Below, piece after piece: positions 24,937 to 32,103 of a stretch of 64,000 bases of DNA; position 1 is the first letter of the stretch, and each line of letters opens with the position of its first letter. The notes under the pieces are model-generated. The model did no database searches and had not been told where the DNA came from. It saw nothing but the letters and a program-made list of their open reading frames with translations. This stretch comes from an uncultured Pelosinus sp. (GTDB taxonomy: Bacteria > Bacillota > Negativicutes > Sporomusales > Acetonemataceae), in assembly GCA_900542835.1 (NCBI GenBank), contig UQPB01000010.1, positions 1-64,000 on the forward strand, in the 5' to 3' direction. Made by a program: the position numbers and the translations under genes.

Positions 24937-24949
24937 CTAGAAACGCAGT

Positions 24950-24982
24950 AATTCCGGGGCTTGATGGCTCCGGAATTTTTTT
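24950..24982 (+). terminator. terminator of the tRNA operon
   Basis: AATTCCGGGGC (24950-24960) pairs with GCTCCGGAATT (24967-24977, one G-T pair), loop TTGATG, followed by a T-run. If the att core is the tRNA 3' end, this terminator was brought by the phage. Confidence 0.85.
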
Positions 24983-24996
24983 ATCTATGTTGGCGC

Positions 24997-25043
24997 TAGT
25001 GTTTATTTAGTGTTTACTTTCTAAGGAAGTCTTAAATAAACAC
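24997..25043. repeat. candidate integrase arm-binding repeats
   Basis: TAGTGTTTA occurs at 24997-25005 and again at 25008-25016, 11 bases apart. An inverted copy of GTGTTTA lies at 25037-25043 inside TAAATAAACAC (25033-25043), complementary to 24999-25009. Short repeats between the tRNA and an integrase with an arm-binding N-terminus fit arm-type sites of the attachment region. Confidence 0.6.
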
Positions 25044-25070
25044 CAAAGATAACGAAAGATATAAAAAGTT

Positions 25071-25097
25071 AGCAGGCTACTCAGCCTGCTTTTTTTG
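25071..25097. terminator. hairpin at the 3' end of the integrase gene
   Basis: AGCAGGCT (25071-25078) pairs with AGCCTGCT (25083-25090). Followed by T7 on the plus strand and by AACTTTTTA on the minus strand, it can end transcripts from either side and covers the integrase stop. Confidence 0.75.
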
Positions 25098-26378
25098 TTT
25101 CTCCAATATTTCTTTTCCTTTGGTTTTACTGTCCGATAATATACCTGCCATGATATCGGCGGTCTGCTGCTCAGCTGATTGAATTACATGTGCATATATG
25201 TCGGTTGTGGTAGACGTTCGAGCATGGCCTAATTTACCGGATACTGTGCGAACATCTACGCCACTTTTGATCAAGAAGCTGGCGGCCATATGCCTGAATG
25301 AGTGCGGGCTAATATGCGGCAGTCCATTTGCCTTAGTGAACTTTGTTAACCAATTATTTAACGTGTCGGGGTGCATTGCTTTGCCGTTCCAGGTGCAGAA
25401 CACAAAGTCATTTTCCGATTCTTCTGCCCCTTCCCATCTGCCTTCTTGATTAATATGGCCACCGAGTTTCAGCCTTTTGGCGGCTTGCTCGGCTTTGTGG
25501 CTTTTTAATATAGCCATTACGCTACAGGGGACTGATACCTTACGACTGGATAACTCGGTCTTTGGATCCTTTAGCGTTAAGCCTTCGCCGGGGACATACT
25601 GTAAGGTGTGGCGTATTTCGATTACATTTCGATCAAAATCTATAGAATCCCATTTTAGAGCAAATAATTCACCGCGTCTTATACCAGTTGATAGCGCCAA
25701 GAATATTAAAGCTTGGTATTTGGTCTCTTCGGTATCAATTTTAGCGATAAACTCAGATAGCGTGTTTTCATCATACACTGAAATATGCGGGGATGCTGCT
25801 TTCGGTGTATCAGTGCGTTTGCAGGGGTTTGCAGAGCACAAGCCCCACTTAATAGCTCGGTTAAAAAGCAAATTTAATAGCTTGTAGTGCTTCTGGATAG
25901 TTGCACTTGACAAGGTGCTCTGTCCTTTCTTCCTGCCTGCATATATACCTTCCTCGCTGAGATTTTGTACAAAGGTACGAATATGATTAGGTGTGATGTC
26001 ATTAAGTTTTTTATGGCCTAAAGCATCCTTAACCCGGATAAACAAGCCATCGTAGGCCAGCAAAGTCTTCGGTGCCAATTTCTCTGCGTGGTTCTTAAAA
26101 TAATCATAAAACTCTTGAAGAGTCATTCTGTTATTAGTAAGAACTGCACCGCCCTTGATCTCAGTGATCCACTGCGCACGGAGGTCAGAAGCTTCTTTGG
26201 CAGACTTGGCTGTGACAGTCTTAAAATAGCGTTTCTGCTGCTTTTTTACTTTGCCTTGCTCATCAGTGACAGGATTACCTTGTTCGTCAGTTACCTCAGC
26301 GTAGCCGTCGGTGATCGTGAGTTTAAAAGTATTCTTTGTTACCGGGGTGACTCCGGGGTATTGTCTCCTACCGGCCAT
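25077..26378 (-). CDS. int: tyrosine-recombinase integrase
   Basis: 433 aa. N-terminal arm-binding domain (about residues 1-75), SAM-like core-binding domain (about 85-185) and catalytic domain (about 200-405). The catalytic set is visible: Arg in TGIRRGE (R234), Lys in SSRKVSVP (K280), HxxR in PHSFRH (H359, R362), His in KLGHA (H385) and nucleophile Tyr in DIYAH (Y395). It integrates and excises the phage at the tRNA-Arg gene. Third gene of the leftward lysogeny operon, 35 bases after the ImmA-like gene. ATG start preceded by GAGGTGAAT. Confidence 0.95.
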   Translation of the reverse strand: MAGRRQYPGVTPVTKNTFKLTITDGYAEVTDEQGNPVTDEQGKVKKQQKRYFKTVTAKSAKEASDLRAQWITEIKGGAVLTNNRMTLQEFYDYFKNHAEKLAPKTLLAYDGLFIRVKDALGHKKLNDITPNHIRTFVQNLSEEGIYAGRKKGQSTLSSATIQKHYKLLNLLFNRAIKWGLCSANPCKRTDTPKAASPHISVYDENTLSEFIAKIDTEETKYQALIFLALSTGIRRGELFALKWDSIDFDRNVIEIRHTLQYVPGEGLTLKDPKTELSSRKVSVPCSVMAILKSHKAEQAAKRLKLGGHINQEGRWEGAEESENDFVFCTWNGKAMHPDTLNNWLTKFTKANGLPHISPHSFRHMAASFLIKSGVDVRTVSGKLGHARTSTTTDIYAHVIQSAEQQTADIMAGILSDSKTKGKEILEKQKKQAE

Positions 26379-26413
26379 AAGAATTCACCTCGTTTATCGT
26401 ACGTATGTTCTGG

Positions 26414-26842
26414 TTAACGGGTAAAATTTTTTAACCGTATTAACTTTTCGGGAACGCCTTGTTTTGCGGCTATCGCGTAGATGGAGTGATCGGGATACTC
26501 CCGGAGCAGTTCATCTGGCAAAAGCAGCTCAACCGCGAAGGTGTTAGCTTCGCGCTCGATCCGGTCGGTTGAGAGCAGTGTTTTTGTTTTTAGGAAAGGC
26601 GTATTTTCGTAAGGATGGAAGAGCGCGTGCGCAAGCTCATGCCCGCAGATAAAATTGCGCAATTTACGCGGCGCGTTATTGCTAATATGGATAAATCTGC
26701 TGCGTTTATAGCAGCTGAAAAAACCGAGAGTCTCTGTCGTGTCCGGGTAAAGCAAAATAATGCCGAGGTTTCTAGCAATCGTGAAAGGGTCTCTTGAACG
26801 GTGCTTACCGGTCAGTCTTTCAACAATCTTTTTGATATCCAT
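26414..26842 (-). CDS. ImmA/IrrE-family metallopeptidase
   Basis: 142 aa. The zinc motif HELAH (H68, E69, H72) lies in FICGHELAHALFHP, with a downstream EREANTFAVELLLP stretch that supplies the third ligand region. ImmA of ICEBs1 cleaves the partner repressor ImmR on DNA damage or signal. The gene follows the repressor gene after six bases on the same strand, so the same derepression mechanism is likely here. Confidence 0.92.
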   Translation of the reverse strand: MDIKKIVERLTGKHRSRDPFTIARNLGIILLYPDTTETLGFFSCYKRSRFIHISNNAPRKLRNFICGHELAHALFHPYENTPFLKTKTLLSTDRIEREANTFAVELLLPDELLREYPDHSIYAIAAKQGVPEKLIRLKNFTR

Positions 26843-26848
26843 GGTAAC

Positions 26849-27496
26849 CTACTCCTTGCGGTACTTTTTCGGAGTATATTTTTTCTTGGCAATCTGCTTA
26901 GCGAGTCTCATTGATGTAAGGAGGCTCGCTTTTAATAATTCTTGGTCCTCCTGATCGTCAGACTCGTTAAAGGCCGCCATGCCAGATTTGTTGTCCAGGG
27001 CGTTGATCATGGCTTCGAGATCGCGGGCTATTTCTCGCTCGTCTTTGGGGGTGAGAGTGGGGAGATCTGTTTTAGCATTTTCATCCTTATAACCAGCAGC
27101 TTCGAGCAGATCTTCCAGAGTAACAAGGTATTCAACAGGGTTACTGCTGGCGATTCGCTTCAGTGTATCGACCGATGGACGCTCGACAGATATACCCATA
27201 AGAAAATTAAAAAGCCAGTTCTCGTCAAGACCAGTGTCTTTAGCAAACTGTTCTTCAGTTCTGCCGTTTTGAACAATTTCAATGAGATCTCGCAGCTGAG
27301 TGTATTCGTATCCATAGGTTATGTAATCGAGCGATACCTTGAAATAAATTGCGACTTTCTGAAGTTTGTCATTGGACGGTGAGTTTTTATCCCAGTTACG
27401 GATCGTTCCTCGCCCAAGGCCGATTTCGCGCTCTAAGCCTATTAGAGTAGTGTTTTTTCTACTGCACAAATTTTGAATTCTTTTAACTATAGACAT
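26849..27496 (-). CDS. phage repressor with two HTH regions (ImmR-like)
   Basis: 215 aa. A first HTH_XRE domain (about residues 4-60: GLGRGTIRNWDKNSPSNDKLQKVAIYF) and a second HTH-like segment (about 68-125: EEQFAKDTGLDENWLFNFLMG). There is no S24 peptidase domain, so RecA-stimulated self-cleavage is not expected. The C-terminus TPKDEREIARDLEAM to KKKYTPKKYRKE is of the type seen with ImmA-cleaved repressors. Its own 5' end contains an operator-like site (27446-27463), pointing to autoregulation. Confidence 0.9.
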   Translation of the reverse strand: MSIVKRIQNLCSRKNTTLIGLEREIGLGRGTIRNWDKNSPSNDKLQKVAIYFKVSLDYITYGYEYTQLRDLIEIVQNGRTEEQFAKDTGLDENWLFNFLMGISVERPSVDTLKRIASSNPVEYLVTLEDLLEAAGYKDENAKTDLPTLTPKDEREIARDLEAMINALDNKSGMAAFNESDDQEDQELLKASLLTSMRLAKQIAKKKYTPKKYRKE

Positions 27497-27708
27497 AGAG
27501 GGATGCTCCTTTTTTGCGCTATAGTGCTAAATTTACTATTTTGGCTATTGACAAGTAGTAAATTTAGCACTATACTGGCATTAATCGCAGAACAGACAGA
27601 AAAGGCAACAAAGAAAAAGAGGTTTTCATAAAAACCTTATTAAAAATCGCTTCCCGACGATTTCTTATTATGTTGCTCAATTTCTTTTATAGTAGAATAT
27701 TTTCTACT
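27446..27708. promoter_or_regulatory. four-site operator array of the lysogeny switch
   Basis: Four 18-bp dyads of pattern AGTAG-N8-CTACT or close variants: 27446-27463 and 27691-27708 (exact), and the two central ones at 27523-27540 (AGTGC/CTATT) and 27554-27571 (AGTAG/GCACT). The central pair lies in an 18-bp perfect inverted repeat, 27521-27538 with 27556-27573. The site at 27554-27571 fills the spacer of the rightward promoter. Binding by repressor and Cro-like protein is inferred. Confidence 0.75.
27548..27576 (+). promoter_or_regulatory. rightward early promoter of the prophage
   Basis: TTGACA (27548-27553) and TATACT (27571-27576) with 17-base spacing. An operator dyad occupies the whole spacer, so repressor binding would exclude RNA polymerase. 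The message has a leader of about 185 bases before the Cro-like gene. Confidence 0.88.
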
Positions 27709-27766
27709 CTGTGTCAATGGGTCTGCGCATACTTTTTCATAAAAGAAAGGAGGTTTGCGTATTTTT

Positions 27767-28102
27767 ATGTCTCTAGTTAGTAAAATTCAAAATCTTTGTC
27801 AGTACCAAGATATCTCTATCCTACAGCTAGAGAAAAAGTTGGGATTAAGTAGAGGCGCGGTCTACAAATGGGATCGGAGTTCACCTTCAATCGATAAGGT
27901 ATTAAAAGTTGCTCAATATTTTGGAACGCCTGTAGATGATTTGCTTTTAGAGGACCAAGATACAGAGCCAACCGCTGTACAGATCGTTTGCGAGATTAAC
28001 CAGCTTACCGAGCAAGCACAAGCCATCAAACAAAAGGCAACCAGGCTTAAACGCCAGTTGAAAATACTGCAGCGCCTGCAGAAGCAAAATGGAGGGTTAT
28101 AG
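27767..28102 (+). CDS. Cro-like HTH regulator with C-terminal coiled coil
   Basis: 111 aa from ATG 27767, 13 bases after AAAGGAGG; a TTG at 27755 touches that site. The HTH_XRE domain (residues 1-60) is clearly related to that of the repressor: both share IQNLC, GL-RG, W-SPS-DK and KVA-YF. The C-terminal 45 residues are Lys/Gln/Leu-rich and probably a coiled coil. First gene of the early operon; expected to bind the same operators and oppose the repressor. Confidence 0.88.
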   Translation: MSLVSKIQNLCQYQDISILQLEKKLGLSRGAVYKWDRSSPSIDKVLKVAQYFGTPVDDLLLEDQDTEPTAVQIVCEINQLTEQAQAIKQKATRLKRQLKILQRLQKQNGGL

Positions 28103-28105
28103 CAA

Positions 28106-28858
28106 GTGAGTAATTTAATCACAATCCAAAACGGTCAAGCCGTAGTATCAAGTCGGCAGGTAGCCGAGAACTTCAGCAAAAATCACCGCGATGTTTTAGA
28201 AGCAATCAGAGAGATTATAGGGTCTGCGGAAAATTCCGCAACCCCCATGTATTACGAAACAACCTATATTCACCCGCAAAACAAACAAGAGTACCCCGAA
28301 TATCTCATGAACCGCGACGGCTTTACCCTGCTGGCAATGGGCTTTACCGGATCAACTGCAATGGAATGGAAAATCAAGTACATACAGGCATTTAACGAGA
28401 TGGAAAAACAGATAACTTCTTTGCCGCAAATGAGCCAAATACAAATAATTGCGGCGATTGCCCAAACTGCCGCCGAGCAAGAGCAGCAGTTAAAAGAAAT
28501 TGCAGCTACCCAGGCCAACCATGCTGAACAGCTTCAAGGCATCCGCGATGTGGTCGCACTCAGTCCAAACTCCTGGCGGCAAGACTCAGCGGCTCTGCTC
28601 AATAAAATGGCGCTAAGTGCTGGCGGGTATGAGCATCTCAGAGACATCCGCGCCGAGTCTTATAAACTGTTGGACGAGCGCTTTGGCGTTGACCTGCAGA
28701 CCAGGCTTACCAATAAGCGCCGGCGCATGGCAGACGAAGGTGTTTGCAAATCGAAGCGGGACAAGCTTAATCAACTCGACGTAATCGGCGATGACAAGAA
28801 GCTGATCGAGGGTTATGTGGCGATTATCAAGGAAATGGCGATTAAGTATGGGGCGTGA
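28106..28858 (+). CDS. Rha-type antirepressor with ORF6C domain
   Basis: 250 aa, GTG at 28106 after GGAGGG. N-terminal Rha domain (about residues 1-100: VVSSRQVAENFSKNHRDVLEAIREI and YLMNRDGFTLLAMGFTG) and C-terminal ORF6C domain (about 150-245: PNSWRQDSAALLNKMAL and RLTNKRRRMADEGVCKSKRDKLNQL). Proteins with this pairing occur in the early region of many Firmicute phages and influence the lysis-lysogeny choice. It overlaps the next gene by GTGA. Confidence 0.92.
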   Translation: MSNLITIQNGQAVVSSRQVAENFSKNHRDVLEAIREIIGSAENSATPMYYETTYIHPQNKQEYPEYLMNRDGFTLLAMGFTGSTAMEWKIKYIQAFNEMEKQITSLPQMSQIQIIAAIAQTAAEQEQQLKEIAATQANHAEQLQGIRDVVALSPNSWRQDSAALLNKMALSAGGYEHLRDIRAESYKLLDERFGVDLQTRLTNKRRRMADEGVCKSKRDKLNQLDVIGDDKKLIEGYVAIIKEMAIKYGA

Positions 28859-29112
28859 ATCGACCGTCAGAAATCGAGGTGCTGCCGGTGGATAAACACT
28901 CCTACATGAGCATACGGGAAGTCAACGCCTTCGCCAAGGATAATCACCTGCCAAAGCTATTCAAAAGCTATTCAGCCCTGTACAACATGGTTCGGGAGGG
29001 AAAAATCCCGGTCTACGTCGCGGGCAACAGATATTTGATTCGCATCGTTGATATTGAGAACCACATCGCCCAATCAGCGCAGCCAATTAGCAAAATACGT
29101 CGGATTAACTGA
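28855..29112 (+). CDS. small HTH/excisionase-like DNA-binding protein
   Basis: 85 aa, GTG at 28855 overlapping the previous stop. The pattern SIREVNAFAKDN, SYSALYNMVREGKIPVYVAGNRYLIRIVDIENHI is that of MerR-like excisionase-type winged HTH proteins (PF12728-like). It may be the excisionase or a replication regulator; position in the early operon fits either. Confidence 0.75.
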   Translation: MNRPSEIEVLPVDKHSYMSIREVNAFAKDNHLPKLFKSYSALYNMVREGKIPVYVAGNRYLIRIVDIENHIAQSAQPISKIRRIN

Positions 29113-29128
29113 AAGGAGGTGCTTTTTA

Positions 29129-29281
29129 ATGATCAGCAAAAAGCAGCGTCAGTCGTCGCGGCGGCGCAACGTCAGCCCGGACTACCGGCGCATGATGCGG
29201 ACGAATACCCGGACATTGCCGCCGACAGTACTGCAGAGCCTGTTTGACCTGACTGGCCGCAGAAAAATGATGGCGAGGTGA
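29129..29281 (+). CDS. small basic phage protein
   Basis: 50 aa. ATG at 29129 after GAAAGGAGG. Very basic (KKQRQSSRRRNVSPDYRRMMR). Family not recognised; perhaps nucleic-acid binding. First of a run of tiny, tightly spaced early genes. Confidence 0.65.
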   Translation: MISKKQRQSSRRRNVSPDYRRMMRTNTRTLPPTVLQSLFDLTGRRKMMAR

Positions 29282-29285
29282 TCCC

Positions 29286-29468
29286 ATGCGAGTAACAGCA
29301 GTCCCCCGGATCACGCCGGCGCTCAAACTCTGCTACAACTGCAGGCACGATCCAAAATCATTGGAGCACCCGGTCTGCTCCAGTTGCCGCAAATACTCAA
29401 ACTGGGAGGAGGTACTGCAGGATGCAATCGCTGCTGGAAACAGCCCGCAAAATGGCCGTTCTGTATGA
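29286..29468 (+). CDS. small zinc-finger-like phage protein
   Basis: 60 aa, ATG at 29286 after GAGGTGATCCC. Two cysteine pairs, CYNC and CSSC, 16 residues apart, suggest one zinc site. Unknown function. Overlaps the next gene by 47 bases. Confidence 0.68.
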   Translation: MRVTAVPRITPALKLCYNCRHDPKSLEHPVCSSCRKYSNWEEVLQDAIAAGNSPQNGRSV

Positions 29469-29622
29469 CCTGTTCTGCCGGACCAGTCGAACCCGGCAAG
29501 ACCGCATTTACTACGGCCGCCGGTACCGGTACTGGTCGGCTAGGGCAATAGTGCTAGGAAGGAGGGAGCAGCGTGGACATTGTTGCCTTGGCAGTGGTAA
29601 TGGGGCTGGTATATCTGGTTAA
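29422..29622 (+). CDS. small phage protein of unknown function
   Basis: 66 aa, ATG at 29422 behind GGGAGGAGG at a spacing of about 10. The N-terminal 45 residues are basic and tyrosine-rich (RQDRIYYGRRYRYWSARA). The frame overlaps both neighbours (47 and 50 bases), which lowers confidence that the full length is real. Confidence 0.5.
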   Translation: MQSLLETARKMAVLYDLFCRTSRTRQDRIYYGRRYRYWSARAIVLGRREQRGHCCLGSGNGAGISG

Positions 29623-29713
29623 TTGGTACATAGGCCATAGGCCATTCAATCTGATCAGGATAGGCCACCTGATTCGGGCCAATAAAAAGAGCCGCTACAA
29701 AGCGGCCAATTAA
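29573..29713 (+). CDS. 46-residue membrane peptide
   Basis: GTG at 29573 behind GGAGGGAG, 46 aa. One membrane helix (about residues 2-19) and a basic cytoplasmic tail ending KKSRYKAAN. Too short for usual gene finders. Unknown role. Its last codons contain a GCCGCT/AGCGGC hairpin without T-run. Confidence 0.55.
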   Translation: MDIVALAVVMGLVYLVNWYIGHRPFNLIRIGHLIRANKKSRYKAAN

Positions 29714-29798
29714 AAAATCTTCATTCCGATTTTAGCACAGAATCCCCCGTATATCAAATATAACCCGCAATTATGCGGATTATGCGAGGACGACAAAC

Positions 29799-29972
29799 AT
29801 GAAAATTAACTTTGCGGATTGGCGGGCAGGGTTTAACACCGGCCGGCGTAGCCCGATTCTAAATAGCCTGTCAGCAACAGGTCTCCTGAAACTTGCGCAA
29901 GCGCACACCGATTGCGGCACATCGCACGATTTAGGCATGGCGGCTGCCGCCGTGATCCTGGCGAGGAGGTAA
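29799..29972 (+). CDS. 57-residue phage peptide
   Basis: ATG at 29799 after GAGGA, 57 aa, ending five bases before the next start; its last codons contain the AGGAGG of the next gene. Opens MKINFADWRAGFNTGRRSP. No recognised family. The 85 bases before it (29714-29798) hold only a CCGCA/TGCGG hairpin at 29765-29778. Confidence 0.5.
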   Translation: MKINFADWRAGFNTGRRSPILNSLSATGLLKLAQAHTDCGTSHDLGMAAAAVILARR

Positions 29973-29977
29973 GGCTG

Positions 29978-30187
29978 ATGCGAAAAAATAGACAGGTCAA
30001 TTGGCCAGTTGGTACAAGGGTGCGTATGGTCGATTGCTCCGAAGCTGACAAATATGGCGACCGGATTTGGACAACCCGCAGCGAGCCGTGGGAAGTATGC
30101 GGCAGTCAAGTCGTTTTGCTTGACGGTAAATCTGGCGGATTTGCTACCAATCGTTTGGAGGTGGTTGAACGATGCGATATGAGTTAG
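29978..30187 (+). CDS. small phage protein of unknown function
   Basis: 69 aa from ATG 29978, eight bases after AGGAGG. The sequence VNWPVGTRVRMVDCSEADKYGDRIW then VLLDGKSGGFATNRLEVV suggests a small beta barrel. No named family. Overlaps the next gene by 16 bases. Confidence 0.68.
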   Translation: MRKNRQVNWPVGTRVRMVDCSEADKYGDRIWTTRSEPWEVCGSQVVLLDGKSGGFATNRLEVVERCDMS

Positions 30188-30435
30188 ACAGTATTCCGGC
30201 CACACTTATCAATGCTCTTGAGGAATGGAAGAAGGCCGGCTACCGATCGGTAACGATTATGTCAGAAGCAGACTCGCAAGGCTGGAAGATCTGGATCTAT
30301 GACTTTAACGCAAGAAACGGCATACACCTGCATCCTGGCATAGTAAGCGGCAACTGGGACAAGATGATCACTGATTCGCGCCGGCAACTGCTCTTAGCGG
30401 AACTGGCAGCGCTGGACAGTGTACCGGTGCCATGA
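30172..30435 (+). CDS. phage protein of unknown function
   Basis: 87 aa, ATG at 30172 after TTTGGAGG. Acidic and aromatic, with GWKIWIYDFNARNG. No recognised domain. Ends in an ATGA overlap with the next gene. Confidence 0.65.
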   Translation: MRYELDSIPATLINALEEWKKAGYRSVTIMSEADSQGWKIWIYDFNARNGIHLHPGIVSGNWDKMITDSRRQLLLAELAALDSVPVP

Positions 30436-30614
30436 CCTGCAAACATCACATCCTCTGCGGCTATACCAAGACCTACCTTTGCAGCTATGCCTGCCGCCAG
30501 ACCCAGTGCCAACTATACGGCAGATGCACGTGCGGCAATGAGCAATGCGAAATCTATCAGCAAAAGGAGAATGAAGCAAATGGCAATTCAACAGCCGATG
30601 GCTCTTATCAATAA
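30432..30614 (+). CDS. cysteine-rich small phage protein
   Basis: 60 aa, ATGA overlap with the preceding gene. Eight cysteines within about 45 residues (CKHHILC, CSYAC, CQLYGRCTCGNEQC) suggest a zinc-binding fold. Its end overlaps the start of the ATPase gene by 35 bases and carries that gene's ribosome site. Confidence 0.55.
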   Translation: MTCKHHILCGYTKTYLCSYACRQTQCQLYGRCTCGNEQCEIYQQKENEANGNSTADGSYQ

Positions 30615-31518
30615 AACCAAGAAAATCCGCATCCTCATCGCCGGTTATCCCGGCATTGGCAAATCTACACTGGCGCTGTCGGCGCCGAATCCGCTGCACA
30701 TTGACGTAGACCGCGGCATAGACCGTGTCAGCGCGATCCACCGCAAGCCCTTTATCCAGCCACTCAGCTACGATGAGCTAAAAGAAGACCTGGTTCCGGA
30801 CAACCTGCGCGACTTTGACACACTTGTTTTTGACACCGGCGGCCAACTGATCAAACTGATTGGCGCCTGGGCGATCCGGCAAGCGGCGCAGAACGGCCAG
30901 AAAGACGGCTCCTTATCCCTTAAAGGCTATGGCGCCGTCGGCCGGGAGTTTGAGCGCCTCATGAACTATTGCTACTACGACCTCAACAAGCATATTGTCG
31001 TGCTGTTCCATGCCAAGGAAGAAAAGGACGGCGACAATACCCGCCTGCGGCTGCTTGTCGAAGGCCAAACCAAGGACAATGTCTGGCAGCCGATGGACTT
31101 AGGCGGCTACATGGAAATGAACGGCAGCAAACGCACAATCGGCTTTGCCAACTGCGAACGCTATTATGCCAAGGGAACGCACGGCATCAGCGGCGTCATG
31201 AACCTGCCGGAATTAAAGCCAGACAAGCCCAACGACTTTTTAACCCGGCTGTTTGCCGAGGTGAATAGCAATATCGCCACTGAGGCTGAGCAGATTCTGG
31301 CAGAACAGCAGCAGTACGAAGCGGTTATGGCCGAGGCGCGCGATATCGTTGACGCCGTTGCGACCCCGGAGGCAGCGACAGACGCTGTTAAGCAAATTAC
31401 GGCCTTGGCCCATATCCTCACCAGCGAACGGGAAGCCAAGGCGATGCTGGTCAACAAGGCTAAAACGCTTGGCTATGTTTGGGATGGGAAAACGAGGGGA
31501 TACCAATGCGCTGGTTAA
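30580..31518 (+). CDS. phage AAA-family ATPase (AAA_24 type)
   Basis: 312 aa. ATG at 30580 lies 9 bases after AAAGGAGA; starts at 30487 or 30571 are too far or too close. Walker A GYPGIGKST is at about residues 22-30 and an acidic LVFDTGG strand at about 85-91 resembles Walker B. The family is a RecA-like ATPase found next to Cas4-type nucleases and SSB in phages, likely acting in recombination. The C-terminal quarter is helical and Ala/Glu-rich. Overlaps the nuclease gene by 13 bases. Confidence 0.85.
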   Translation: MAIQQPMALINKTKKIRILIAGYPGIGKSTLALSAPNPLHIDVDRGIDRVSAIHRKPFIQPLSYDELKEDLVPDNLRDFDTLVFDTGGQLIKLIGAWAIRQAAQNGQKDGSLSLKGYGAVGREFERLMNYCYYDLNKHIVVLFHAKEEKDGDNTRLRLLVEGQTKDNVWQPMDLGGYMEMNGSKRTIGFANCERYYAKGTHGISGVMNLPELKPDKPNDFLTRLFAEVNSNIATEAEQILAEQQQYEAVMAEARDIVDAVATPEAATDAVKQITALAHILTSEREAKAMLVNKAKTLGYVWDGKTRGYQCAG

Positions 31519-32102
31519 TGACGCACTCGCTGTTATCTTCGTGGCTTTATCAATTCGATGCCTATGAAGATTACGCCGAAAAAGCCAAGGCAGATTTTCT
31601 CGCGGTGCTGCGGCGGGAACCGCGGGAAGCCTCCGAGGCGATGCAGAGAGGCAACGAATTTGAACAACTGGTCTATGACGTTTGCGATTGCAAGGCCGAT
31701 TCCTCTCACCAGTGGTACGATGCGGCGGCCTATATTGCTGACAGCGTCCGCGGCGGCCAGCGGCAACTGGTAGCGATGAAGACGGTCACGATCGATGGCA
31801 TGGACTTGCTGTTATACGGCCGCATCGACTGCCTAAAAGCCGGGACTGTTTATGACATCAAATACACCGGGAGTTACGCTGTCGGCAAATACATTGCCAG
31901 CACCCAGCACCCCATGTACCTGGAGCTCATCCCCGAAGCCAGCCGCTTTATTTATGCCGTATCAAACGGGCGCAATGCCTACCTGGAAACTTATCGCCGG
32001 GACGAAGTCAAGCCGATCCAGCCGCTGATCCAAGACTTTTTAACCTATCTGCGCGGCAACGGCCTGCTGGAGGTCTACCGCGAAATGTGGCGGTCAAGGT
32101 AG
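31506..32102 (+). CDS. Cas4/RecB-like PD-(D/E)XK nuclease
   Basis: 198 aa from ATG 31506, behind GAGGGGA. The nuclease core is visible: E in QRGNEFEQLVYDV, then GRIDCLKAGTVYDIKYTG with D and the DIK triad residues (about residues 108-125). No cysteine cluster as in true Cas4. With the adjacent ATPase it probably processes DNA ends in phage recombination. Confidence 0.82.
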   Translation: MRWLMTHSLLSSWLYQFDAYEDYAEKAKADFLAVLRREPREASEAMQRGNEFEQLVYDVCDCKADSSHQWYDAAAYIADSVRGGQRQLVAMKTVTIDGMDLLLYGRIDCLKAGTVYDIKYTGSYAVGKYIASTQHPMYLELIPEASRFIYAVSNGRNAYLETYRRDEVKPIQPLIQDFLTYLRGNGLLEVYREMWRSR

Positions 32103-32103
32103 C

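Noticed and set aside
29694..29710. GCCGCT/AGCGGC hairpin read as a terminator
   Set aside because: It lies inside a coding region, has a 6-bp stem and is followed by A-rich rather than T-rich sequence.
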